This document shows positions 27,256 to 34,456 of a stretch of DNA of 34,456 nucleotides, piece by piece (within the stretch, counting starts at the first letter, position 1; every line of letters begins with the position of its first letter). The stretch lies in the NCBI GenBank assembly GCA_913043275.1, contig CAJWLL010000024.1:1-34456 (forward strand). Reading direction: 5' to 3'. The translations under genes and the position numbers were made by a program. The notes below the pieces were generated by a model that was given only the letters and a program-made list of their open reading frames with translations, ran no database searches and was not told the DNA's origin. Source of the stretch: an uncultured Flavobacteriaceae bacterium. Its GTDB lineage: Bacteria > Bacteroidota > Bacteroidia > Flavobacteriales > Flavobacteriaceae.

Positions 27256-28686
27256 ATGAATTTTTTTAATAATAAAACTGTACAATTTATTTGTGGGAGC
27301 CAGCACCTTTATGGTGATCAGGTAATCGATAAAGTTGAAATAAATGTTAAAGAGATTATTGATCATTTTAATAAATCTGATAAGATTCCAGCTCTAATAA
27401 AGTTTAAAAAGGTCTTAACCACTCCTGATGAAATAACTAAAACCTGCTTAGAATTAAATAATGATGAAAACTGCATAGGAGTTATAATCTGGATGCATAC
27501 CTTTTCCCCAGCTAAAATGTGGATATCCGGTCTCAAAAAACTGACTAAACCTATTTGTCATTTACATACCCAGTTTAATACAGAAATTCCTTGGGATTCA
27601 ATCAATATGGACTTTATGAATCTGAATCAATCCGCTCATGGAGATAGAGAATTTGCTCACTTATTAACCAGAATGAAAATATCTCGAAAAGTTGCAGTAG
27701 GTCATTGGAAAGAAGAATATGTTAAGAAAGAAATTGGGGTTTGGTCTCGAAGTGCTCTGGGTTGGGATGAAATTCAAAATTTAAAAGTAGCTAGGATTGG
27801 AGATAATATGAGAGATGTTGCTGTTACCGAAGGAGATAAATTAGAGGCACATATAAAATTTGGATTTTCAGTAAATGGATATGATAGTGACGATATTTCG
27901 AGTGAAGTAGATTTCTTAGATGAGGAAGAAGTTAATTCCTTAATAGAAGAATACCAAAGTGATTATGATATTGCTCCAAAATTACAAAGAGGCGGAACAC
28001 TTCACTCAAATTTGATTGATGCTGCTAAAATCGAATTAGGAATTAAAAATTTTTTAGAAAAAGTTGGTTGTATGGCATTTACTACAACTTTTGAAAATTT
28101 AGGAGGTTTAAAACAACTTCCAGGAATATCAGTTCAAAGATTAATGAAAATGGGTTATGGATTTGCTGCTGAAGGTGACTGGAAGACTGCCGCACTTCTT
28201 AGAGCAATGAAAGTAATGGCTTCTGGCTTAGACAAAGGAACCTCTTTTATGGAAGATTATACTTATCATTTTGGTTCTAAGAAACCTCTGGTTTTGGGCT
28301 CACATATGCTTGAAGTATGTCCATCTATATCAGATTCAATTCCAAGATGTGAGATTCATCCTCTTTCTATTGGCAATCGGGAAGATCCTGTGCGCTTAGT
28401 TTTTAATGCTAAGACAGGTGAGGGAATTAACGCCTGTTTAGTTGATATGGGAGAACATTTTAGAATGATAGTTAATGAAGTTAAATCTGTTAAAATCGAT
28501 AATAAATTACCTAGGTTGCCTGTTGCTAGAGCATTACTCGATGTTCAGCCTAATTTTATACATGCAACTAGATCATGGATGTTAGCCGGAGGTTCTCATC
28601 ATACAGTTTTTTCACTTGATCTAAATATTGATCACTTAAATGACTTTTGTGAAATGGCTGGAATAGAATGTGTTAGAATAAATTAA
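27256..28686 (+). CDS. araA: L-arabinose isomerase
   Basis: AraA isomerises L-arabinose to L-ribulose, the first step of the pathway, and needs a divalent metal such as manganese. [13 protein letters not shown] at the start and [12 protein letters not shown] are typical. [30 protein letters not shown] (metal Glu), FMEDYTYHF (second Glu) and [16 protein letters not shown] (His) are diagnostic. The 476 residues are a little shorter than the E. coli enzyme but no block is missing. It closes the operon esterase, araB, araD, araA. The order araB-araD-araA and tight spacing imply co-regulation. A weak hairpin CTATT/AATAG about 20 bases after the stop may end the transcript. Confidence 0.97.
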   Translation: MNFFNNKTVQFICGSQHLYGDQVIDKVEINVKEIIDHFNKSDKIPALIKFKKVLTTPDEITKTCLELNNDENCIGVIIWMHTFSPAKMWISGLKKLTKPICHLHTQFNTEIPWDSINMDFMNLNQSAHGDREFAHLLTRMKISRKVAVGHWKEEYVKKEIGVWSRSALGWDEIQNLKVARIGDNMRDVAVTEGDKLEAHIKFGFSVNGYDSDDISSEVDFLDEEEVNSLIEEYQSDYDIAPKLQRGGTLHSNLIDAAKIELGIKNFLEKVGCMAFTTTFENLGGLKQLPGISVQRLMKMGYGFAAEGDWKTAALLRAMKVMASGLDKGTSFMEDYTYHFGSKKPLVLGSHMLEVCPSISDSIPRCEIHPLSIGNREDPVRLVFNAKTGEGINACLVDMGEHFRMIVNEVKSVKIDNKLPRLPVARALLDVQPNFIHATRSWMLAGGSHHTVFSLDLNIDHLNDFCEMAGIECVRIN

Positions 28687-28746
28687 TTTCTAAATTGTAT
28701 TGGTTAACTATTTTTAATAGCTGCTTATACTCTATTTCTTATAATG

Positions 28747-29868
28747 TTATATGTCCAACTTTAAAACCGCATACTTACCCTTGTTCCATCCATGGACCAA
28801 AAGATACAATTGTTTTGAGCCGTCCGAAGCAGTAATAATATGTGGCCAAACCTGATGGATATTGGTTAAATTTGGAATTTCCAAGTCTCCAGGTATAATA
28901 GTCGATTTAAGTTTTCTACTTGTATGCACATAAATAGGTGCAGATTTTTGATTTCCAATTGCTTGCAAGGCATTCATAAAATAATGCTCTGACTTATAAG
29001 ACACATTACAAATTAGACTCCCCTGTGGAATTTCATCAAAAACATCAACATAAACCCCCTTCTTTGTAAACTTTACAACTTGACCTGCTGCGCGGTTTGC
29101 AACAAGAATATGGTCCTCATGAGCATAAACACCATGTGCTGTTTGAAATTGACCTGGTTTGTCTCCTCTTCCACCCCATGCAAGATCACCCCAACTCCAA
29201 GCATCATTATTTTCTTCAATGGTAAGTATAAAATCACCTTTAGAATATCCATGAGCAACGTAGATTGTTCCGTCTAAATATGTCAGATCGGTAACACCAA
29301 AATTACTGTCTTCAGATGTATAAAATTCGTTAGCCTCCTTAAACTTGAATTCATTTCCCGTGGGCTTTAAAATTTCACTAACAATCTCACCAGCTAAGTT
29401 TAGTACAAGTACTCTCTTTCCTTCCTGTGCAACTGCAAGGAATTTTTCTCCTTTGTGAATAAAGAAAACGATGCCATGGATATTATCCTTTAATCTATCA
29501 TCAGTTCCAATAGTTGTCCATTTTGTTAGGTCAGGGCTAATTGAGCAAAGGCCATAACCAGGGATTCCTGTGTAAACGATTCCTGTTTCTGGGTCGTTAT
29601 TAAAACCACCATGCATTCTTTTCTCAAACTTAATAGCATCTTTTGGGAATGCAGCAGTTAGTTCCTGATCCCATGAAAAAATAAAGTCTCCTTGTCCTGT
29701 TACTAATTTTACTTTCTCAGCAGATGCAGCTTCCTTATATTCTTGATGGTTATGGTGCCCCTCTCCATTAACATGTGTGTGAGTATATTCGTCAGACTGT
29801 GACATCAAGGGACATGAAAGACTGAGCGCAATACAAATTGTAAAAGCCGAAAGTGTCGTTCTTTTCAT
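28747..29868 (-). CDS. Exported beta-propeller protein with histidine-rich N-terminus
   Basis: Function unknown. The N-terminus is a signal sequence, with SLSC (Cys 19) as a possible lipobox. Just after it lies a His-rich stretch with H30, H32, H38, H39 and H41 (THTHVNGEGHHNH), likely to bind a metal. The rest shows repeated four-strand blades (MHGGFNNDPETGIVYTG, HGIVFFIHKGEKFLAV, GVTDLTYLDGTIYVAHG, TAHGVYAHEDHILVANR), as in NHL or six-bladed propellers. The pattern suggests a binding or enzyme scaffold outside the cytoplasm. It faces araA tail to tail and is not AT-richer than the flanks, so it probably marks the end of the carbohydrate block. Confidence 0.7.
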   Translation of the reverse strand: MKRTTLSAFTICIALSLSCPLMSQSDEYTHTHVNGEGHHNHQEYKEAASAEKVKLVTGQGDFIFSWDQELTAAFPKDAIKFEKRMHGGFNNDPETGIVYTGIPGYGLCSISPDLTKWTTIGTDDRLKDNIHGIVFFIHKGEKFLAVAQEGKRVLVLNLAGEIVSEILKPTGNEFKFKEANEFYTSEDSNFGVTDLTYLDGTIYVAHGYSKGDFILTIEENNDAWSWGDLAWGGRGDKPGQFQTAHGVYAHEDHILVANRAAGQVVKFTKKGVYVDVFDEIPQGSLICNVSYKSEHYFMNALQAIGNQKSAPIYVHTSRKLKSTIIPGDLEIPNLTNIHQVWPHIITASDGSKQLYLLVHGWNKGKYAVLKLDI

Positions 29869-30201
29869 TATTCTTTTATTAATATATTAATAATACCCAT
29901 TTTTAATTCGTATTTCTGTTTAAATAGAAAAAGGAAAACATTGCTGCAATCCCTTTCTTTAATGTGACCTCGGAGAGATTCAAACTCCCAACCTCTTGAG
30001 CCGTAATCAAGTGCACTATTCAGTTATGCTACGAGGCCTAAATATTGAATATTAAGTAGTTAGTATGTTTTTTAATTATTATAAATGATAATTGTTACCA
30101 TCATAGTAATTTAAACTAACTATTTTAATTAATTGATTTGTCATGCAATATATATTGTTATATAAATTTACAAAATCTAATTTAAGTCATTTTATGTTAA
30201 T
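29869..30201. other. Intergenic region holding the tRNA-Arg gene
   Basis: These 333 bases lie between the beta-propeller gene start and the end of the GH15 gene. Apart from the tRNA at 29965-30038, nothing was recognised. The 160 bases beyond the tRNA are very AT-rich. No repeat of the tRNA 3' end was found elsewhere by eye. Confidence 0.5.
29965..30038 (-). tRNA. tRNA-Arg (anticodon ACG)
   Basis: Read on the minus strand the 74 bases fold fully: acceptor GGCCTCG with CGAGGTC (one G-U), D stem GCAT/GTGC, anticodon stem CTTGA/TCAAG with loop TTACGGC (anticodon ACG at 30004-30002), variable AGGTT, and T stem GGGAG/CTCTC. The ACG anticodon is normally read as inosine-CG for arginine. CCA is not encoded. 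Two invariant bases differ: position 19 is A and position 56 is U, which keeps the tertiary pair as A19-U56 in place of G19-C56. T8-A14, A15-U48 and G18-U55 are kept, so it looks functional. Confidence 0.85.
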
Positions 30202-31995
30202 TCAATTTTTGAAATTCATAGCAGTATCAATCAATGCTAAGTGAGAATAGGCCTGTGGGAAATTCCCTAAGAGTCTCTTGGATTTAAAATCAATATCCTC
30301 ACTAAATAATCCTAAATGATTGCTGTAAGACAATAATTGATCGAACATAGTTTTTGACTTTTCCTTTTCACCAATTTTATACAAACTATTGATAAACCAA
30401 AAGGTACATACTGTGAATGAAGAACTCGGTGTTCCAAAATCATCATCGTTTTTGTATCGAAAAAGGAGCCCTTGATGGGAAAGCTCTTTTTCTATCGCTT
30501 TTACAGTTTTTATGTACTTAGGATCTTTAGCATCAATAAAACCATAGGGCTCCATAAGTAGAACAGATGCGTCCAAATACTCTGTACCATATGATTGAGT
30601 AAAGGCCTGAATCTCATCATTCCATGCATGATTAATAATGTCGTTGAATATCTCCGATCTCAAAGACTCCCATTTTTTTGCAGATTTCCCCAATTGGATG
30701 ATTTCTGAAATTTTAATGGCTCGATCTACGGCTACCCAACATAATAGTTTTGAAAAGGTAAAGTGGCGGTCCTCTTTTCTAAATTCCCAAATGCCCTTAT
30801 CGGCTTGTTTCCAATTATGGTCTACAACCCAAACTATCGATTTAACAATAGACCATAACTCTTCATGTTTATCTGTCTCATCTGTGTACTTGTCAATCTG
30901 AAAATGAATGGCATCCATCAATATCCCGTAGATATCATTTTGCTTTTGAATAAATGCTGCATTTCCAATTCTGACTGGTTTTGATCCCCGATATCCAGAT
31001 AGATGATCTAAGGTTTTTTCTGTTAACATTTTTTCACCATTGATCCCGTACATGATTTGCAACTTCTCATCCTTGTCGGGAATAAGATCAATGATAAATT
31101 CTATAAATTTTTTCACGATTCTTTGATGACCTAATTTAGCAATGACTTTGATCACCATAGAAGCATCTCTAATCCAACAAAATCTGTAGTCCCAATTCCT
31201 AACCTCCCCTATGGTTTCAGGTAAAGAGGTGGTGGCTGCTGCCAAAACGGCCCCTGTTTTTTCAAAAGTGAGTAATTTAAGGGTAATGGCACTTCTCAAG
31301 ATTTGATCATTGTAAGCATTGTTAAAAGTTGGGGTTTTAAAACACCAGTTGAGCCAATACACCTTTGTTTTTTCAAACTCAAATTTGACCTCGTCTATTG
31401 AAAAAGGTTTTATTTTCTCATTGTAGGATATTTTTAAAAAGTAATCTTTATCCAATTTGATCTCATCACCATTAATTATAGACGTTTTGTCAAGGTCCGT
31501 GTAAAGTGAAAGGGTATCATAGCGTTCATCATCTACTACACTAATAATGAAATCGTTTTTGACATAAGTTTTGGTATTACCTTGAGCATATTCAAGCTTG
31601 GGGTCATAATATACTTTCATCACTGGCTTACCCTTTAGTACTTTAATCAACCTGGAAACTTCAGGGGGGGCATAGTATATTCCACTGTCTTTTTGGAACC
31701 TAGGCATGAAATCAACCAACTGAAAAGCATCTGTTCTATTATCAAAACGGGTGATTAAAATGGCTGTTTTATCAAGGTATTTTTGAGTAATTTCATAGCT
31801 GTCATCGCAATCAATTTTAAAAAAACCTCCTTTTTTCTCATCGAGTACTTTTCCAAAAACTGATGGAGAATCAAATTGAGGCAAACAACACCAATCAATT
31901 GAAGAATCCTCATTTATAAGGGCGGAAGATTTGCAATTTCCTATTATTCCGTAATTTAGATTGTCTTCAAGCTTGGTCAATTGCTTTAAATGCAT
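30202..31995 (-). CDS. GH15 glucoamylase/trehalase-like protein
   Basis: A cytoplasmic glycosidase of family GH15, without signal peptide, and probably a trehalase or small alpha-glucoside hydrolase. The family N-terminal domain starts NYGIIGNCKSSALI...DSSIDWCCLPQFDSPSVF (residues 14-47). The (alpha/alpha)6 barrel carries VRNWDYRFCWIRDAS (265-279) and INGEKMLTEKTLDHLSGYRGSKPVR, with E321 as the likely general acid. The C-terminal block reads DDFGTPSSSFTVCTFWFINSL. The Glu expected there in many members is not obvious, as in GH15 relatives that sit beside otsA. At 597 residues it is complete. It starts 33 bases from the divergent OtsA-OtsB gene, so a link to trehalose turnover is likely. Confidence 0.85.
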   Translation of the reverse strand: MHLKQLTKLEDNLNYGIIGNCKSSALINEDSSIDWCCLPQFDSPSVFGKVLDEKKGGFFKIDCDDSYEITQKYLDKTAILITRFDNRTDAFQLVDFMPRFQKDSGIYYAPPEVSRLIKVLKGKPVMKVYYDPKLEYAQGNTKTYVKNDFIISVVDDERYDTLSLYTDLDKTSIINGDEIKLDKDYFLKISYNEKIKPFSIDEVKFEFEKTKVYWLNWCFKTPTFNNAYNDQILRSAITLKLLTFEKTGAVLAAATTSLPETIGEVRNWDYRFCWIRDASMVIKVIAKLGHQRIVKKFIEFIIDLIPDKDEKLQIMYGINGEKMLTEKTLDHLSGYRGSKPVRIGNAAFIQKQNDIYGILMDAIHFQIDKYTDETDKHEELWSIVKSIVWVVDHNWKQADKGIWEFRKEDRHFTFSKLLCWVAVDRAIKISEIIQLGKSAKKWESLRSEIFNDIINHAWNDEIQAFTQSYGTEYLDASVLLMEPYGFIDAKDPKYIKTVKAIEKELSHQGLLFRYKNDDDFGTPSSSFTVCTFWFINSLYKIGEKEKSKTMFDQLLSYSNHLGLFSEDIDFKSKRLLGNFPQAYSHLALIDTAMNFKN

Positions 31996-32007
31996 ACTTT
32001 CGAAAGT
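31996..32007. promoter_or_regulatory. 12-base palindrome between divergent GH15 and trehalose genes
   Basis: ACTTTCGAAAGT is a perfect palindrome that touches the start codon of the GH15 gene on the minus strand and lies 21 bases ahead of the OtsA-OtsB start. The whole gap is only 33 bases, so promoters for one or both genes must extend into the neighbour. A dimeric regulator could control both from this site. Confidence 0.4.
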
Positions 32008-32028
32008 GATTATTGATTCTTTAGAATT

Positions 32029-34236
32029 ATGGCTAAGAATATTATAGTATCGAATAGATTACCGATACAGATTACTAAATTAGATAATTCTTTCGAATTT
32101 ACCACTACTAGTGGGGGCTTAGCAACAGGCATGAATTCGGTTCACAATGGGCAAGAATCCCTCTGGATAGGTTGGCCGGGCATCAATTACGATGATATTG
32201 ATAAAAAGACATGGGTTCCATTAAAAAAAATACTAAAAAAGAAGGGCTATTTTCCAGTATCCTTAAATAATAAAGAAATCGAAGATTTTTATTATGGACT
32301 GTCAAATAAGTCCCTTTGGCCCCTTTTTCATTACTTTATCGAGTTTTCTGTGTTCAATGAAAAACAATGGAAATCCTACATAGAAGTAAATCAAAAGTTT
32401 GCAAATAGTGTAATTCAAAACATTCAAAAAGGGGATACTGTATGGATTCATGATTATCAACTATTGCTCTGTCCAAAAATGATAAAAAATGCTCGACCTG
32501 ACGTAACCATAGGTTTTTTCCTTCACATACCTTTCCCTTCTTTTGAAATTTTTAGAATTTTTCCTTGGAGAGATCCACTATTGGAGGGAATTCTTGGGGC
32601 TGACCTCGTAGGCTTTCATACTTATGATTATCAGCGTCATTTTTTAAGTTCTGTGAAAAGGATTCTGAGAAAAGAAGTCTCTTTTAACCGAGTAAATTTA
32701 GAAACACGTGAGGTGGTAGTTAATACCTTTCCGATGGGAATTGATTATGACAAGTTTAGAAATGCGGCTCAATTCCATCTAGAAATGGCTATGGACGAAA
32801 AGTCTGATCTTAAGAAACAATTAGAATTACACAAAAAAGGCGCTGAATATGGAAAACTAATTCTTTCCATAGACCGTTTGGACTATACTAAAGGGGTTGT
32901 GAAACGGATTGAAGCCTTTGAGCTATTTTTGACTAAATACCCACAATACCTTGAGAAAGTTCGCTTGGTCATGCTTACTGTTCCCTCTCGATCAAACGTT
33001 TCAGACTATCAAAGGCTAAAAAAAGAAACCGATGAGATCGTTGGACGTGTCAATGGAAAGTTTGCTACAATCAATTGGACACCAATTTGGTATTATTATA
33101 GAGCGATGGCTTTTGATGACTTAATTGATCTTTACATGACCTCTGACATTGCTATGATTACCCCTGTTAGAGATGGAATGAATTTGGTAGCGAAAGAATT
33201 TATCGCCACGAGAGTAAAAGGAGATGGTGTTTTGATACTCAGTGAGATGGCAGGTGCATCAAAAGAACTTTATGAATCTATATTAGTAAACCCCTTTGAT
33301 CTCAACCAAATGGCAGATGCCTTATTGCAAGCCATTAAAATGCCCGCTAAGGAGCAGCAAAAAAGAAACATGAGTATGCAAAAAAGGCTCAGAAGATATT
33401 CTGTAGAGCATTGGGCCAATGAATTCATGAGCGCATTAAAAAACAAACACCAAAGTATAGAAGAGTCCTCAATTACAAAAATCAATGATAAAATTCAAGA
33501 AACAATCCTCAAAAAATTCAAGTCGTCCGAAAAAAGTATGATTTTCTTGGATTATGACGGAACATTGGTGGGATACAATCAAGATCCTGAATTAGCTTTC
33601 CCTGATGAATCTTTAATTGAAACCCTTCAAAATCTAATTAATTTACCAAATACTGAAGTGGCCATTGTCAGTGGAAGAGATCAATATTTTTTAGAAAAAT
33701 GGTTTGGTAAACTTGCCATTTCTCTTGTAGCAGAACACGGTCACTTTATCAAACATAAAAATCAAGGTTGGATTGGTAAAGAAACACAACACAAAAACTG
33801 GAAAGATGACATTGTCCCTCTTTTAGAAACATTTACCGATCGTACCCCTGGGACTTTTATTGAGGAAAAATTAAACAGTTTGGTTTGGCATTATCGTAAA
33901 ACAGATCCAGAGTTAGCCTCTGAACGAGTGGTAGAGCTCAAAACGGTATTGAACAGTTTGATCTCTGACGATTTAAATATATTGGATGGAGATAAAGTAA
34001 TAGAGGTGGTCAGTAGTCGTTATAATAAAGGTACTGCTATATCTGAAATTATTGGAGATAAGGAATGTGATTTTATAATTTGTTTTGGTGATGATGTTAC
34101 GGATGAATTTATGTTCAACGACCTACCTTCTCACTCCTTTAATGTGAAAGTGGGTAAAAAAGCTACCCAAGCAGAATATTATATTGATAATCCTGCTGCA
34201 GTAAAATCCTTACTAAAAGCCTTGATATCTCAATAA
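32029..34236 (+). CDS. otsA-otsB fusion: Bifunctional trehalose-6-phosphate synthase/phosphatase
   Basis: This fusion makes trehalose 6-phosphate from UDP-glucose and glucose 6-phosphate, then removes the phosphate to give trehalose, an osmo- and desiccation protectant. Residues of about 1-465 are the GT20 synthase: SNRLPI, TSGGLATGM, WIHDYQLLL, GFFLHIPFPS, RLDYTKGVVKR (D285 onward) and ITPVRDGMNLVAKEF. Residues of about 503-735 are the HAD-type phosphatase: IFLDYDGTL (D508, D510), VSGRD and CFGDDVTDEFMF. Both halves keep the key motifs, so both are probably active. The fusion is common in Bacteroidetes. It faces the GH15 gene, which may hydrolyse trehalose. Confidence 0.95.
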   Translation: MAKNIIVSNRLPIQITKLDNSFEFTTTSGGLATGMNSVHNGQESLWIGWPGINYDDIDKKTWVPLKKILKKKGYFPVSLNNKEIEDFYYGLSNKSLWPLFHYFIEFSVFNEKQWKSYIEVNQKFANSVIQNIQKGDTVWIHDYQLLLCPKMIKNARPDVTIGFFLHIPFPSFEIFRIFPWRDPLLEGILGADLVGFHTYDYQRHFLSSVKRILRKEVSFNRVNLETREVVVNTFPMGIDYDKFRNAAQFHLEMAMDEKSDLKKQLELHKKGAEYGKLILSIDRLDYTKGVVKRIEAFELFLTKYPQYLEKVRLVMLTVPSRSNVSDYQRLKKETDEIVGRVNGKFATINWTPIWYYYRAMAFDDLIDLYMTSDIAMITPVRDGMNLVAKEFIATRVKGDGVLILSEMAGASKELYESILVNPFDLNQMADALLQAIKMPAKEQQKRNMSMQKRLRRYSVEHWANEFMSALKNKHQSIEESSITKINDKIQETILKKFKSSEKSMIFLDYDGTLVGYNQDPELAFPDESLIETLQNLINLPNTEVAIVSGRDQYFLEKWFGKLAISLVAEHGHFIKHKNQGWIGKETQHKNWKDDIVPLLETFTDRTPGTFIEEKLNSLVWHYRKTDPELASERVVELKTVLNSLISDDLNILDGDKVIEVVSSRYNKGTAISEIIGDKECDFIICFGDDVTDEFMFNDLPSHSFNVKVGKKATQAEYYIDNPAAVKSLLKALISQ

Positions 34237-34456
34237 TATTTACTCTAATTTTTTTTGTTGATTCATCATTAATTAATATTAAAGAGTAATATAATTCAAA
34301 TATAAAAATAAATCAGAACGCTACCCATTAGGGATTGGCAACAGACTTAATGCGAAGTATAGGGGGTGATTGAGGAAGATTGCTTACTGTATTTATTGCG
34401 GACAAGTTCCCCATACAGGTTTGTTGGCGTTTGTTAGGGCTGAATTTTTATTAAAA

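Noticed and set aside
29965..30038. tRNA-Arg as integration site of an island to its left
   Set aside because: The 3' end faces the carbohydrate block, but no integrase and no repeat of the tRNA 3' end were seen, and the propeller gene with ordinary composition lies between.
30202..31995. GH15 protein as catalytically dead
   Set aside because: The usual second Glu was not obvious, but the same SSSFTVCTFW-type block seems usual in GH15 proteins beside otsA, so loss of function is not supported.
34240..34289. TTACTCT/AGAGTAA inverted repeat after the trehalose gene
   Set aside because: The loop is 36 bases and no T tract follows, so it is not a convincing terminator.

Overview
The window looks like a chromosomal segment of a marine member of the Bacteroidetes, probably the class Flavobacteriia. 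The AT-rich sequence, an OmpA protein with thrombospondin type 3 repeats, several lipoprotein or exported carbohydrate enzymes, Cys-type sulfatases, and TAnnTTTG promoter boxes (seen ahead of typA, galE and the helicase gene) all point that way. No insertion sequence, integrase, phage gene or CRISPR array was seen.

Layout. From 1 to 8 kb lie housekeeping and envelope genes: an OmpA/TSP3 outer-membrane protein with a clear terminator, a galE plus sodium/solute symporter operon on the minus strand, typA (bipA), and a DEAD-box helicase with a DEFD motif II. From 8.2 to 13 kb lie a PHP-domain lipoprotein, a GH78-like alpha-L-rhamnosidase and a Tat-type calcineurin-like phosphoesterase. From 13.2 to 28.7 kb lies a carbohydrate block: a parallel beta-helix protein, four sulfatases, a GH51 alpha-L-arabinofuranosidase, a GH43-like protein, an SGNH esterase-like lipoprotein, and araB, araD and araA. 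From 28.7 kb to the end lie an exported beta-propeller protein with a histidine-rich N-terminus, a tRNA-Arg(ACG), a GH15 protein, and a fused trehalose-6-phosphate synthase/phosphatase divergent from it.

How the genes may work together. The exported sulfatases, esterase, GH51, GH43 and GH78 enzymes could remove sulfate, acyl groups, arabinose and perhaps rhamnose from a sulfated arabinose-containing polysaccharide. AraA, AraB and AraD would carry free L-arabinose to D-xylulose 5-phosphate in the cytoplasm. The block has no SusC/SusD pair, no regulator and no sugar transporter of its own, so it is either a satellite of a larger locus outside the window or works with transporters elsewhere. From 16.6 to 28.7 kb the sequence is visibly more AT-rich than its flanks and the genes alternate in strand, which suggests separate acquisition. 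The sulfated-arabinan target is an inference from gene content, not something the sequence proves.
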